This document shows positions 13,349-25,760 of a stretch of 64,000 bases of DNA, piece after piece. The DNA is taken from contig CM019214.1 of NCBI GenBank assembly GCA_009741485.1, positions 58,804,506 to 58,868,505 on the forward strand, read 5' to 3'. The stretch is from Malurus cyaneus samueli (lineage: Eukaryota; Chordata; Aves; Passeriformes; Maluridae). A program made the position numbers and the translations under genes. The notes beneath the pieces were generated by a model. That model had not been told where the DNA came from, did no database searches, and saw nothing but the letters and a program-made list of their open reading frames with translations. Each line of letters starts with the position of its first letter. The stretch's first letter is position 1.

Positions 13349-16300
13349 AGCCATGAGAAATAGCTTTCCAGTCTAGATGCACACAAATTTTCATTCTGGG
13401 GACAGCAAAAACAATTGCCAACCCATTTGAATGCCAATAATGCCAAAAAAAGTGTGTGAACAGTCAAAATTATTAGCAAATAAATTCAAAGTGTTCTCTT
13501 TCAATTAAATATATAACAACAAACCCTTGAGTGCAACCAGCCAAAAAAAAACTAGTTGAGAAAATTGTGGTTTTGTTTGGGTTTTTTGCAAGCAAACAAT
13601 CGTACATTCTCTAGAGATTCACAGTTTTATTCAGGGCAGGTAACTGAAATCAGCACATTTCTCTATGCCCACATGACCAAACAGCACTAGGTCTATGATG
13701 TGACTGTACTTCAAAATGAAACCAAATATATTCTGCCATGTCTTTTTCTAAAAAAAGGTGTGAACTTGCTTTTTAGGATTTTATCTCATATTTGGATCTA
13801 AATATGTTATATAAGATATTGCTTTAAGCCTATGTAACTATAAGTTATCTAACCATGAAATTAACCTAAAGAAAGAGGATAAATACTCAAATATTTTGAG
13901 TAACACTTTCTTTCTGAGTATGTAGTTGCTAAGAAATGCAGTGTTGCCTTGCTAAGACAGGATCTTACCAAGTAAATTTTCATATATGAAAATAAGGGAA
14001 AAAGTTGTAGTGTAAGAAAGCTGTATTTGTACATGTGCACACTGTAGACTGTTAATGTTCTCTGTACATGTTGTAAAAATAATTAAGCAGAAAACCAATA
14101 ATAACTCTTTAATTATTAAATATAATAAAGTGGATATTAAGTTAATATAGTTAGAATGCTGGAATACATGGGAAAGAATCAAAATACAGATGACAGGACA
14201 GGAAAGTAATTATAAAGAAAGAAAATGATTGCAAATTTGTCAGAATGAAGACATGGGAGAACTGAAAATTATTACATCACAGTAGAATTGGGATCTTTGA
14301 GGTAGTGGTTATAATCACTTTGCAACAGCTGAGCATAGCAAGTTAAGCATTTCTCAGCTACATTTTCAGTTAAGCCACTAAGTGACCTAAGTCTTGTTTT
14401 TAAAATTCCTTGGGCCTTCACTGTTTTTACTAGCACAACAGAGATTTTACTCCATAAGCTTAAACATTTTCTATTTGTTGAATAAATCCAACTGAAAAAG
14501 TTTTAAAATTTTAATTTGTTACATTTACTTTACAGAGTTGTAAAGGGATCATCAAACAAACAGAGAAAATCTTTAGCAAAAAAAATCAATTGTCACACAA
14601 GTTTTTTTCTTAGAAAAAGTGAGAAAGAAAATTCAGCTAAACCATTATGTATTGACAATTTCTCTCTTTTTTTTAAATATAGCTAAAGAGAATCTTGTGA
14701 AAAATATAAATGTAAAATGCAATAATCAGCACACAATATTGTAAATTAAATATTGTAAATTGAAAACAAATGCTGAAATAGTGTCACTTACCCTAGTATA
14801 GAAATATTTTGTAACACTGTGATGGCATAACCAGACAGAAATAATTTTAAATAAATGTTTGAGCAATGTAACGATTCAAGGGGTAAAGAAAGACTGTGTT
14901 TGTTGCACCACAAGGCATTCAAATGGCAGAAGAACAAATGACAAGGGAAGTAGAACATGAAAGAGACAGGGCATCCTCCTACATATGCAAGCAACATAAC
15001 AGGAAACAACAAAAGTAAGCTGGATCAGTAGCAGATGAGACACCCCACTTATTAGAGAGGGACATGAAAAACATCTTAGGTATAAGTGAAGTCAATCAGC
15101 AAAGAAAGAAGTTAAACTCCTTTCAATTCACCCTTTTTATTTTGCCCAAAGGATTCTTGCACGCAATCACTCTGATATTGATTATGCAGGGCCAGCAAGG
15201 ACCACAGCCATCAATGATAACTGTATGACTTGAGCCCCCTGAAATATATATTCACAGCTACTTTAAGCCATAGATAATAAGGGTGAACAGCTTTAAATTT
15301 GTGGTAATAAGGACTAACAATGTGCAAAAAGTAATGATAAAAAAAATATCTGTTATAAATGAACTTAATAAAGTGTTTGTTTATTTAATTGATATAGTTT
15401 TTAGGGTTTTAGTTTTTAGTTTAAATGCTCTCAGCAAAACAATTTTTAACTCTCTAATTAATAAATATCAGCGACCAGTAGCAATTAAAAACTCAGTGAC
15501 AGACTGAGTAATTGATATAGCCAGCATTACAGAAGCAATGGCAAATTTGACACATGGGCATAGAAAAAAGGTAGGAGTGTGCTGGGACCCTCCCCTTCAA
15601 CAGAAGTGAGCAGATTAGTTTAAGACAGCTATGAAACCATACTTTTGTTGCTCCCTCAATGTACCTATTTATGTGAAGAGAATCCCGTATCTTTATACTT
15701 GTAATAACTTACTTTTCAATCTCAATAATATGTTCACTTCTTGGGTACATCACCACATCAGGCAGAGGAATTCATTGGTTCATGGGTTTTAAAATTTTCA
15801 GTATTATCTGATAGCAGGATATTTCAAGGATAGGGAATGTGTGAATAGAGTATATAGAGAGGATTTACCAATATATATATAATTTATTAATATACAACAA
15901 TATTATGATATATATGTGCTGAGAGTGACTAATTGCTTTTAAGAAGTTGGCAAAATATTGACTCTTGCACTATTCAACTCCTTAAATATGTTATTGTCTT
16001 CTTTTCCATTTAGGAATTAAAATATGCCTTTCAAGAAGAATTCCCAAGAGCTTGTCTTGTGCATTGGAAAACCAGAAGTACAACTAAATGGTTTAGATTT
16101 TTTGTGAGCAATTTTTCTTTTAAACATAATTATTTAGAGGCGATTTGATTTCTCCTTAGTAGCTACAGTATGAAAAATAAGCAAAAGGCAGAGCATAATC
16201 CTTTGTTTAACCTATTTTTCTTTACACAAAAGCAAAGACTGCGTAAATGGAATATTGTTTATCAGCATTACTGTATAAGATTTGCTTTGACTTTTAAGAA

Positions 16301-16559
16301 AGTTGACTTCATCTTTGAAGTCAGAAAGATAAAAAAATAACCATTTTTCTTTTCTCCTGTTTTTATTTCTTCTGAAATGCATGTTTAAGAAGGTGATATT
16401 AAATGTGAATCATAACATTAGTAGTCTTTTATGAAACCCAGTTCTAGGAGAAAAACAAACAGAGGAACAATTCTGTCTCAAAATCTAGATACATTCTGTC
16501 TTCGAGAATTTCCTTAGTGTATTCTAACATTGGATTAGTTCCTTAAAATTAGTGCTTAT
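13349..16559. other. Unique AT-rich non-coding DNA
   Basis: I see no gene and no recognisable transposon. Minor features are a short tandem ATATTGTAAATT duplication around 14736-14760 and an AT-dinucleotide-rich patch around 15870-15920. The longest open frames are below 80 codons and are of low complexity. Confidence 0.65.
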
Positions 16560-17480
16560 ATTAGTAACAAAAGAATGACAGTGTTCAAAGACAACTGGAG
16601 ATCTGGTTGATAATGTTGCAAACCCACCAAAACCATCCATCTTCCATCACCTTTGAAAGTCTGAGAGAGTCAGACAAGGTTTCTGGTGACTCCAAAAAAC
16701 CCCCCAAAAACCCAAATGTCACACTCACCTTCAAGAAGGGCAAGAAAGAGAGATTCAGGGAGGTGCAGACCTTATTCAGCTGAAGACTGGAAATCACATC
16801 AAGGCATGTTTAGGACAAGAGGACAGCTGAAAGCAGTCGTTTACTGTGGGTGGATTGATGCCTGACCAAACTGATTTCCTTCTCTAATGGGAAGATCAGC
16901 TTGGTGGGCAAGAGAAGTGCCTGCCCTAATGATACTGAGATTTTTTACACAGTGTCCCACAGCACACCTTCTTGCAACTGCATTGGAAAAAAATGGTCTG
17001 GATACACAGAATGACAAGCTGGGTGAAAAATTGACTAAATTGCCCTGCTGAAAGAACAATTGTCAGCAGTTCAAAACCCAGCTTTAGCCAGATATTATAC
17101 GTCAGCATGAGTTACTCCTCAGAGTTGATACTGAGATCGATATTGTTCAACATCCTCATTAATGATCTGCATGATGAGGGAAAATACATTTCAGCATATC
17201 CCTGGACAGGAGGGACAGCTTTTACACTGAAGGACTGGCTGCCATTGAAAAGATTTTCAAGTGACTAGAGACAGGAGTGGACAAAAATAACTTTGATTTC
17301 AATAGGCCTGTGCATTGGACAAAATAACACCATTTAACAGTACAGGCTGGAAGCTTAACTGCCTAGACAGAAAAGTGACAAATCATTTTTTTGAGACAAC
17401 AGATTGGTCAGAAGTCAGCAGTGTACTTCTGCAACAATGAAAACTAAGTGTCTGCTGGGCTGCATTAACAAGACATCGGG
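16560..17480 (+). mobile_element. CR1 LINE fragment, reverse-transcriptase region, decayed
   Basis: Translated pieces of the plus strand, in shifting frames, match the order of a CR1 reverse transcriptase. FKKGKKE at about 16731-16751 is the region just before the 'NYRPVSL' block. A damaged 'FDTVPH'-like stretch (FYTVSHS) lies at about 16939-16959. ILFNILINDLHDE at 17140-17178 is the block that follows the PQGS motif. Further downstream the text resembles the RT C-terminal part, up to about 17480. Frameshifts and stops show it is dead. The 5' limit is uncertain, and no CR1 3' tail is present before the oppositely oriented copy begins. Confidence 0.75.
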
Positions 17481-17745
17481 AAAGCGTTAAGAACAAAAAT
17501 CATAAATTTGTTATGTTTTGACCCTTCCTTAGGTATCTTTTTCTGGCCATTTTAGGAGAAAAATTCTTATCTGATGCAGTGTGGCCATCCTCATGTTCTA
17601 AAAATGGTGAATGGGTAAATTCCCTGCACAAAGTAGAAAAAACACTATTACCCGTTGAATCGTTTTTCAACAGCTAACTTCAAGGAATGCGGTGTAATGA
17701 CTGGCTGGGATAGTCTTTGAATGTAGCCTTCATACTAAGAGGAGG

Positions 17746-18536
17746 AATCATAGAATGTCCTGAGGTGGAAGGGACCCACAATGATCACTGAGTCCAACTC
17801 CTTCCCCTTCAAAGGACCACCCCAAAAATCACGCTGTCTGTCTGAGTGCATTCTCCAGCATCTTCTTGAACTGTATCAGGTTCTGTGCTATGACCACTTC
17901 CCCAGGGAGCTGTTCCAGTGTCCAACCATTCTCTGGATGAAGAACCTGCTCCTAATATCCAGCCTAAACATCCTCTGACACAACTTCAGGCAATTCCCTC
18001 AGATCACATTGCTGGATAGCAGAGAGAAGAAATCAGTGTCTGCCCCTCTGCTTTACCTTGTGAGGAAGCTGTGGGTCTCCCCTCAATCCCTCGTTTTGTC
18101 TAAGCTATACAAGACAAGTGACTTCAGTTACTCCTCATATGGCTTTCCATCTAGATCCTTTACCATCTTCATCTCCTTTGAATACATTTTGCTAGCTTTA
18201 TGTTGTCCTTATATTGGGATTCCCAAAACTGCACACTGGATTCGAGGTGAGGCCGCCCAAGTGCAGAGCGGAGCGGGACAATCCCCTCCCTTGCCCGGCT
18301 GTGATGCTGTGCTTGATGCCCCCAGGACAGGGTTGGCCCTTCTGGCTTCCAGGGCACTGCTGACTGATACTGAACTTGCCATCGACCAGGACCTCCAGGT
18401 CCCTTTCTGTGGTGTTGCTCTTCAGCCTCTCATTCCTCAGTCTGTGCGTATATCCTGGGCTGCCTCACCCCAGATGCCAAATCCAGTACTTGCCCTTGTT
18501 AAACTTTATATGGTTAGTGATTGTTTAGACCTCTAA
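17746..18536 (-). mobile_element. CR1 LINE 3' end (RT C-terminus plus 3' UTR)
   Basis: Read on the minus strand, this runs from the C-terminal part of ORF2 to the 3' end. The minus-strand translation contains [11 protein letters not shown] and REGIVPL (about 18180-18300), which match the conserved 'VRPHLEYCVQFW' and 'REGI' segments of CR1. The element ends at about 17746 with a GATTCC/ATTCTATG-type terminal motif, preceded by the typical TGGGTCCCTTCCACCTCAGG 3' UTR text. It is 5'-truncated, as most CR1 copies are, and carries stops. It is less decayed than the plus-strand fragment just upstream, so it is probably a younger insertion. The plus-strand open frame over it (18009-18536) is antisense shadow. 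Confidence 0.92.
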
Positions 18537-18629
18537 TCATAAATAAACCTCTATGTAGTTTTCCTTTAAGGGAGGTAAGAACTACTCATCTCTTTAGACA
18601 GTAGAGGCTTTTCGCAGATAAATAAAAGT

Positions 18630-18632
<3 letters not shown>

Positions 18633-18664
<32 letters not shown>
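18633..18664. repeat. Poly-T tract, 32 bases
   Basis: This is an uninterrupted run of 32 T. It lies about 100 bp beyond the 5' end of the minus-strand CR1 fragment and has no clear link to it. Confidence 0.95.
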
Positions 18665-19805
18665 CAAACAGGAATAAGATTAGATCACTAAGAGAACTGC
18701 TTGGAAAAAGATCCACATTAACAGATGGGAATTTCAGTGCTCCTTGGACTTAACACTTAAAAAGAAGTTGGTGTCTTGGAGCAGAAGGAATTCAGGGGTC
18801 AATCCCTAGGCTGTCAGGGTCAGTGCACAGCAGGACCTGAAGCCACCAATAAAGTGGGAGTGTGATATTACTGTCATTATAATTGCATTTGGGGTTTTTC
18901 CTCACCTATAGATAGATATAGCAGGTGCAGTTTTGACCCAAATCTAGAGATGGTTTAAACTCACAAATGTAGATATGTAGCCACATGCCATAAGTAGTAT
19001 ACATCCACAACCCTTACAAGATGTGTCTTTATGCTTTAGAATTTGCTTTTTTCAGATCAGACATTTAATAGACATTTTATTTGCTGCTGAGATATTTCAG
19101 AGCAAATATATGACATCAGTCAAGTAGAAATTAACTGATAGATTTTAATTATGCTGTAATAAGATGTTACTGCTGCAAGGATTTAATCCAGGGGTGAATT
19201 TTTATTACAAAATTCTGTAAAAAAATTATTGGAACAGCAAAAAATCTTAGCTGATATCTCAACTGCAGTGCATCATCTCCTTTTTATGACTGTGCACTTA
19301 TGGTTCTATTGTAAAGGAAAAAAAAAAACCAACAATTTGTTCATGCTTGATGAATTGCTCAGTGAGATAAAGTAAGTTCTGCTAAGTCTTGATCAAGCAT
19401 GCTCATCTTCCCAATAATGCCCTCTGACTAGCTTTATGTTTGATTGTTTACATTCCACAAAGCCTTCTCGCACTTAGCAGTTTTGCAGCTCAGCTGCAGT
19501 CCTTCTCGCTGAACAGAAACCCTGTCTATTACAGTGATTATGCCCTCAGGTATTCTTGTCATGCCACGCTTGCTGCGCATTCTATAGCACAACTGTCGCA
19601 CAGAGAACGGGACACCCTAATGGCTTTATGACTGCAGAAATATACATATGCTAGCAAAATCTTCCTTCCTGACCATCCACTTGAAACAGCACAATTTGCC
19701 TGAACTCTGTCTGCTTTACTTCTATATGATATTTCAATATCTGAACATATTTTAGTCTTAGAATTTTTGTATTTAAATGAACTAATTACTGTCAAGGAAA
19801 TCTAT

Positions 19806-19845
19806 ATAAACAAACAAACAAACAAACAAACAAACAAACAAAAAC
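19806..19845. repeat. (CAAA)n microsatellite
   Basis: About nine tandem CAAA units occur with no interruption, followed by an AAAACCC tail. It is a candidate for length polymorphism. Confidence 0.95.
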
Positions 19846-20348
19846 CCTTCACAAAACAAAATCAAACCCCTAATAGTCTACACAGTTTTTATACCTGAGA
19901 CATGAACATGTTTCTTTTGGACTAAAATTTTATCTATACTTTTGGTACACTAGGGGCACAATATTTTTTAAGTGTTTAAAGAGGAAATAACATTTGTCAA
20001 CAACATCAAATACAATTTCTGTTTTGGGAGTATATTATGTCTTCTAAAAATACAAATAGAGTTGTTATGGGATTCTCAGATTTTGATTTTCACAACTCTG
20101 TAAAATGGTCTTTTGTATGAAATATGACATATATAAATAATAGGATCCTGAGTTTACGTAAGTATTTATATTTGTGGAATGGGATGTAGTACTTCTATAG
20201 TATGTTTAATGTCATAGTGTATAAGCAGATAATGTGACTGTCCCTCTTAATCTTAAAGACTGCAACCATAATGGTCAAATTAAGTCACAAATGCACTCAG
20301 TTCTTATTTGATAACACCGAATATGTTATCAGCTAAAATGGCTTTGGG

Positions 20349-20467
20349 GAAAAAAAAAAAACAAACCAAAACCAAAACCGAAACCAAAACCAAACCAAAC
20401 CAACAACAACAACAAAAACAAAAACAAACAAAAAAAAAAAAAAACAAACAAAAAAAACCCAAAAAAA
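20349..20467. repeat. A-rich (CAAAA/CCAAA)n stretch
   Basis: About 120 bases consist only of A and C with a single G. The stretch moves from CCAAAA-type units to CAA triplets, then to poly-A broken by single Cs. A G-rich run (about 20509-20521) follows downstream. Confidence 0.9.
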
Positions 20468-22009
20468 GACTGACTATTAATAGCTTAAAGAAAGAAAAAT
20501 ATCTTAAAGGGGGGAGGGGGGGAACTAGAAATTTAGCATACAAACGTGGATCACTAAAGATATCTGCCTTGTCTTTGCTTGCAAAATTAAGCCTGAATTC
20601 TGCTGCTGGAAGTTATCAATATTTAACTGCCCCTGACAAGACAAAGGAACACAGTATGAACCAAGAATTATTCCTGTTAATACATAAGTCTTTCTTTACC
20701 TCCAGTGTTTTTATATTAATAATTGATTTTCAATATGCATTGATACAGATTTTGGATCTCATTAACAAATTGGGACATAATTATCAAATACTCTTTGATG
20801 GAATAACTAGCTTAGCAGATAACATTGAAACAGTGGAAAAAATAATGTATCTCTTTTTTAAAAGTTTTGGAAGTGTCTAAGATAAACATTCTTAAAATTA
20901 AACCAGAGAATTAAGATAAGATTAAATTTTCAGAGATAGATACAAAACTGATTGAAAATCTCACTGAATGAACAGATGCCAACTTTTTTATTGGTTAGTA
21001 TGTGAGGTTTCTGGTCTGGTCACGGTTTTGTTCAAAAATTTTATTGAGTTAACTGGTAGAATACAGAGAATAGTCTAAAATTTGTTGATAGCATCAACAA
21101 ATCTGACTAAATCAGATTTGAGGGGTTGCAAAAATGTTAAATGATTGGATTTTAAAGTGCAAAATAAAGATGTTTTGAAATCAGCAAGAATAACAGTGCA
21201 TAGCAGTAGTACAATGATACAGTTCAGTTATGTAAAATTCACTAAAACAAAATACTGACTAAACAGTTAAGAGACATTACTGCTAAAAAGATGGAGGTTC
21301 ACAGGAGTCCATAAATTAACCATTGGTGATGGGGAAGAAATGATTCTCTGCATGAAAAAGGAAAATATGATTTAGGAAACAATATGATTTTTCTGTCCTA
21401 AGGTTCAGTCTCATCTCGACCCACTCAGAAAGAAAAGTATAGTCAAAATAAGAGACAGAAAGCAAGAATTGCATGAAAACTTGAAAACATAGCTGAGGAG
21501 GAAAGGTCAAAGACAATGGCTTTGTTTTATTTAACAGACAAAAAAAAAAATATTACCATAAAAAGGATAATAGCCAGATGTCCTTATTCTGTTGACAAAA
21601 GAAGAGGCTTGTGTTAAATATAAAGAGAAACTTTCCTTATAATAAAAGCAGTGAACTGTGAATATAAAATACACTTTTGAAGAACTGAATAGATATTTAT
21701 CTGAGACTATATTCATAGTCAAGTAATGTTTCATTCTTCTTCGGTAAAGGAGAACTGAGTGACCTTTCAAAATAACATCCAGCCTCCTACTTACATGACT
21801 TTTTAATTGTGCATTAATAAAGAATTGAAAAAATATTTCAAATGTCTTGAGCTATGAGATATGTCAAATTTAAGAAATATAGCATAATTATAAGATATAA
21901 ATATATAAAAAGTGCATGAACATTATTTTCATAATTTACCTAGATACCAAGAACAAAAGGAAAGGAAATGTTCACTTCTTTACTTCTGTTGCATATCTTG
22001 ATGGATCAG

Positions 22010-22977
22010 TACTTTAATATCCTTGATGAAATATGGCATCTAATGTATATCACTCACCAAATATCATCATGGGCGAACAGATGTGAATTAGAGATATTAA
22101 TTGAATTTATTGCTAACAAAATCAGAGCAGGATTATGTGAAGCAAAATAAGACCTTAAAAACACTTTCCCCCTATCCCTCCCTCCTTCCCAGCTCTACCT
22201 CCACTCTGCAGTGGTGCAGGGAGACGGGATGGGGGTTATTGTCGGTTCTTCACTGGTCCTTTTGCTGCTTGGGGAGAAAATTCTTTCCCCTGCTCCCTCC
22301 CACAGGAGATAGTTTTCCATGAACTTCTCCAATGTGAGTCCATCTCGTGAGCAGCCATCCTCAAAATACTGCAGCATGGGTCACTCTTCCACAGAGCACT
22401 GTCCCTCATGGACAGGGTGCTCCAGTGTGGGTACCCCAAAGGGCTGCAGGTCCTACCAAGAAACCTTCAGTTTCGGCTCCTCTCTCCCTTCCAGGACCCT
22501 GCTCCAGCATGGGCCTCCCATGGGTTCACAGACTCCTCTCAGGCATACACCTGATTCAGCGTGGGTCTCCTCCCCAGGCTGTGGATCCTCTTCATCCCCA
22601 TGGAACTCCATGCACTGCAGAGGTACAGCTGCCTCACCGGGGTCTTTACCATGGGCTGCAGGGGAATCTCAGCTCTGGTGCCTGGAATATCTCCTCCCCC
22701 TCCCTCCCACTCACCTTGGTGTCTGCAGAGTTGCTCTTCTCATGCTCTCACCCTGCTCTTCTCTGGCCGTAATTACAGCTGCACAATAACTCAACAATAA
22801 CTTAACCTTCTTCTTCTTGAGTATGTTAACACAGAGGCATTGCCATCATTCCTGACTGACTGCAGCACCTCCATCTTGGAGCTCTGCTGGACATGGTAGA
22901 AACTTCTACCAACCCCCCACAGAAGCCACCCCTGTAGCCCCTCTGCTACCAAAATCTGGCCATATAAACCCAATACA
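22010..22977 (-). mobile_element. Solo LTR, avian ERVL-like, minus strand
   Basis: On the minus strand the block starts TGTATTGGGTTTATATGG at 22977. It continues through the GGCTACAGGGGTGGCTTCTG and CAGCAGAGC motifs, a degenerate TATA region near 22820, the CTCCAGGCGCC-like text, and GC-rich 'CCCATGCTGGAGCAGG'-type phrases, to an AATAAA signal (plus-strand TTTATT, 22106-22111). After that comes a U5-like part with TGTTCGCCCATGA and GGTGAGTGA. The order matches the LTR at 11791-13348, but without an expanded minisatellite. The 3' end is blurred, between about 21990 and 22060. No internal retroviral genes adjoin it. The plus-strand frames at 22319-22800 are antisense shadow. Confidence 0.78.
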
Positions 22978-24579
22978 ACCTTTGGGGGGAAAAATATATA
23001 TAATTTATGGAAATAAAACAGGGAAATAACAGTTAATGCTGATTTATAAAAACTTCTGATGAGTGAGAAGAGAGCTTGTATGAGTGCTGACACAACAGAG
23101 CTACAGTGGGCATAACACAGTTTAACTGAAATTCAGCAAAAAAAAAAGGGTTTTAAAAGCAAACTTAAAAATGTATATAAACCCACAATTGTTCTATAAC
23201 TACAGATGACACCTCTTCCTCTTAAATAATATTTTCTATATGATACTGCTGATGCAGATATTTATTTTTTTCCTAGTATTTATATACAATTATTTAATTT
23301 ACCAAAAATTCACGATAGCAGAGATTACTGAATCTTTTAGAAGTAAAACTAATTTTTTACCACATTTGTGTAGCCAATTCAATACATAACTTGTTTTGTG
23401 GACATTTTACACTTTTTTTTTTTGATCATGGTGTTTAAAAATGTATAATTTATTTACAACAACCACTGAATGCTAGGAGATAAAGAAGAGCTGGTTTCCA
23501 TGGCTTGTCCATGTTTTCTGAAGGTGCGTTCCTAGCCTAGATAGAAAATCCATCTTGTTTGTCAAACATGTTAAATACATCTCAGTAAACAAGTAACATA
23601 AAAACATGCAGCTCCATACAGAACAATAGTACTTGGATCTGCAAACAACTTTTTCCCCTGGCTGATGCTGCTACTATTTAGCCCTCTGAGGTTATCATTT
23701 ATTGATTCTGCTTTTACTTTGATTGGATCTTACCTACTTCAGTGCTTCAGTAAATTGAAACCTTCTCCAGTTCATGGAAGAAATCTGAGAGCAAGGCAGT
23801 GAGAAAATGTACACTGACCTCAATTTGTTTCAGATGGTATTGGTAAAAACATTGTCATCATGTTGCAGAAGTGACCTCGGCGAGAAAGAGATAAAAATAA
23901 AACCTCTTATTCCCAACAAGCCCTTAACAGAAGGAGATTTAATTATTCCCAAAATACAAATCACAGAACTAATTTTCTATATTCGGTAAATATGATAATC
24001 TCTATTATCCTAATGATTTTAAAGTTCAACTTCCAAATGCATTTTCTACTGAATAAACTGGTTTTATGTGATGTGAGATTTGTTTCATATCGACAGTGTT
24101 ATTATGCATATTATATATTTTAGTGTTTATATGGATTTATCAAAGTACCACATATATATTATTGTATTATTGTATATAATACAATACAATAAATGGAGTG
24201 CAATATAATATTTATAATATCAGAGTCAAATACTCATGCAATGAATCCTGGGCCTATGAAGAGAAGCATGTAGAAATTAAAGTTGTGAAATTAATGGTTA
24301 CAATTCAAAGGTTAGAGGGTGCCTTTCTTCAGAGATTTTTTTTTCCTCTTTCCTGAGGCACATCTCCATTGTACTTAAGATGATCTTATGTAAGTGTCTA
24401 AATTTAAGCATTTTTTTTGGATTAATGCTTATCCTTGCAAGTGTGCAACTATCACAACATGTCCTTTTTGCCTCTTTTTAATTTCTCATACACAGAAGTT
24501 CTGCCACTGAAAAAGAGCTATCATTTACCTCTACTTCTTCCAATGTCACATGTAAACAAAAAAAGCTAATGCATCTGTG
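22978..24579. other. AT-rich non-coding DNA with a small hairpin
   Basis: I see no gene or known transposon. A perfect 11-bp inverted repeat with a 5-base loop lies at 24160-24186. AT-rich low-complexity DNA surrounds it (about 24110-24215). Confidence 0.65.
24160..24186. repeat. 11-bp perfect inverted repeat, AT-only stem apart from G/C pairs
   Basis: The left arm TATTGTATTAT and the right arm ATAATACAATA are exact reverse complements around TGTAT. In an AT-rich background this may be chance, or it may have arisen by local slippage of ATTGTAT units. Confidence 0.8.
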
Positions 24580-25125
24580 GTGAGTTAGCCTTAGTAAACA
24601 GTCAAACACACACCTAGCTGTTTGCTCAGTTTTCCTCCTTACTGGGATAGGGAAGAAAATGGGTTGAGATAAATGGGTTCAAGATAAAACCAGGGAGATC
24701 ATTCACCAGTTAACATCACAGGCAACACCGATGGAACTTGTAAAAAATTAACTTTGTTTATTTACAACAAGAATAAAATGTAATTAGTAATTTGGACAAT
24801 GAAAACCACAGATAAACTTTGCAACATTTTTCCTTCACCACTTTCCCAGATCAGCTTCCCTCCCTGTAAACAGCAGAGGTTGAGAATGTGGGTTTACAGT
24901 CACTAATTATGGGAGTTTCTTTGCTGGTCCTTCCTTCTCGCACTTTCCCTGTGCTTTGGCACGGGGTTCCCAAGGAGTGCAGTTCTCTCCTGAATATCCT
25001 TCTGCTCTGATCAGAATCCTTCACAAAGACTGGAATTATTACCTGCTCCAACATCACAGAGCACCAGACAATTAATTTAGGCTTGGATTCACTTGTGTTT
25101 GAAAAAATTCTCATTAAGTTTTATA
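24580..25125 (-). mobile_element. LTR fragment, avian ERVL-like, minus strand
   Basis: Read on the plus strand, the text gives the reverse complement of the 3' part of the same LTR group as the previous elements. It runs in order: a closing region near 24582-24650, GGGAAGAAAATGGGTTGAG, the AGGGAGATCATTCACCAGTTA block (reverse of the 'GGTGAGTGATCTCTCCCT' part), an AATAAA signal on the minus strand (plus TTTATT at 24757-24762), and then the R/U3-side text with CCAGATCAGCTTCCCTCCC. Further right, CTTTGGCACGGGGTTCCCAA and ATATCCTTCTGCTCTGATCAG fade into unrecognisable sequence near 25125. It is more decayed than the LTR at 22 kb. The 5' part appears missing. Confidence 0.65.
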
Positions 25126-25632
25126 CTTGTGGTGCAAGTAAACGTGTAAAAGAAAAGGCAGCTCAGGGAGGGATAGTTCAAGGAAAACAAGGGTCCAGTG
25201 TTTCTTAAAAGTGCTTTGTAAGTTCAAGCAACAACTTTGGTATCTTCTGACAAAGAACTTCTTCAAACCACATCAGTAAAGTTTATTCAGCAAGAATTTG
25301 AGACCCTGAGTATTCCAGAAACTTTATATGATGAAAATTTTAGCTCAGCACATGTCACACTTGGAAGGGAAGTTGAAGATTTTGCTACAGATAGAGGACA
25401 GTGAATGCAAATTCATTCACAGGAAATCATTCACATGAATTGAAGTCAATTCACAAACATATGAAGCAAAATCTTCTATAACCTAGTTCTCTTGTTTGCT
25501 TCCTTGTTTGTTTTTTCTAGAAATCAGATATCAACTTGGTAAATTAATAAATAAGTACCCACCCGTATCAGCACTCCATAAGAAGCTGAATTTTTTTTTG
25601 TTTTTATGGAGTTTTTGTTTTTATGGTGGGTT

Positions 25633-25760
25633 GTTTTTTTTTTAAAAAAAAAAAAAAAAAAACCACAAACCAAACAAAAAAACAAAAAAAACCAAACAAA
25701 ACAAAAAAAACAAAAAAACACAAAAAACCACAAAACCCCACAACCACCAAAAAACCCCGT
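25633..25760. repeat. A-rich (CAAAA)n-type simple repeat
   Basis: T-rich DNA turns into poly-A and then into a long A/C stretch with irregular CAAAA, CCAAA and ACC units. It opens false Lys-rich frames on the plus strand and Phe-rich frames on the minus strand. Confidence 0.9.

Larger units (their letters stand above)
18537..22009. other. Non-coding DNA with simple repeats
   Basis: The stretch holds a 32-base T-run (18633-18664), a CAAA microsatellite (19806-19845) and a long A/C-rich stretch (20349-20467) followed by a G-run. Around 19450-19640 there is a slightly CpG-richer patch that I could not assign. No coding exon was recognised; the Lys/Gln-rich frame at 20308-20880 is driven by the simple repeat. 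Confidence 0.65.

Noticed and set aside
17481..17745. Possible extra LTR piece (TGGCTGGGATAGTC near 17703)
   Set aside because: Only one short phrase resembles an LTR start, and nothing around it continues the match.
18009..18536. 175-codon plus-strand open frame
   Set aside because: It is antisense to a CR1 3' end whose minus-strand translation matches reverse transcriptase.
20308..20880. 190-codon plus-strand open frame, Lys/Gln/Thr-rich at its start
   Set aside because: Its first part is the A/C-rich simple repeat; the remainder shows no recognisable domain and no splice or conservation evidence.
22319..22800. Plus-strand open frames of 79-156 codons
   Set aside because: They are antisense to a minus-strand LTR.
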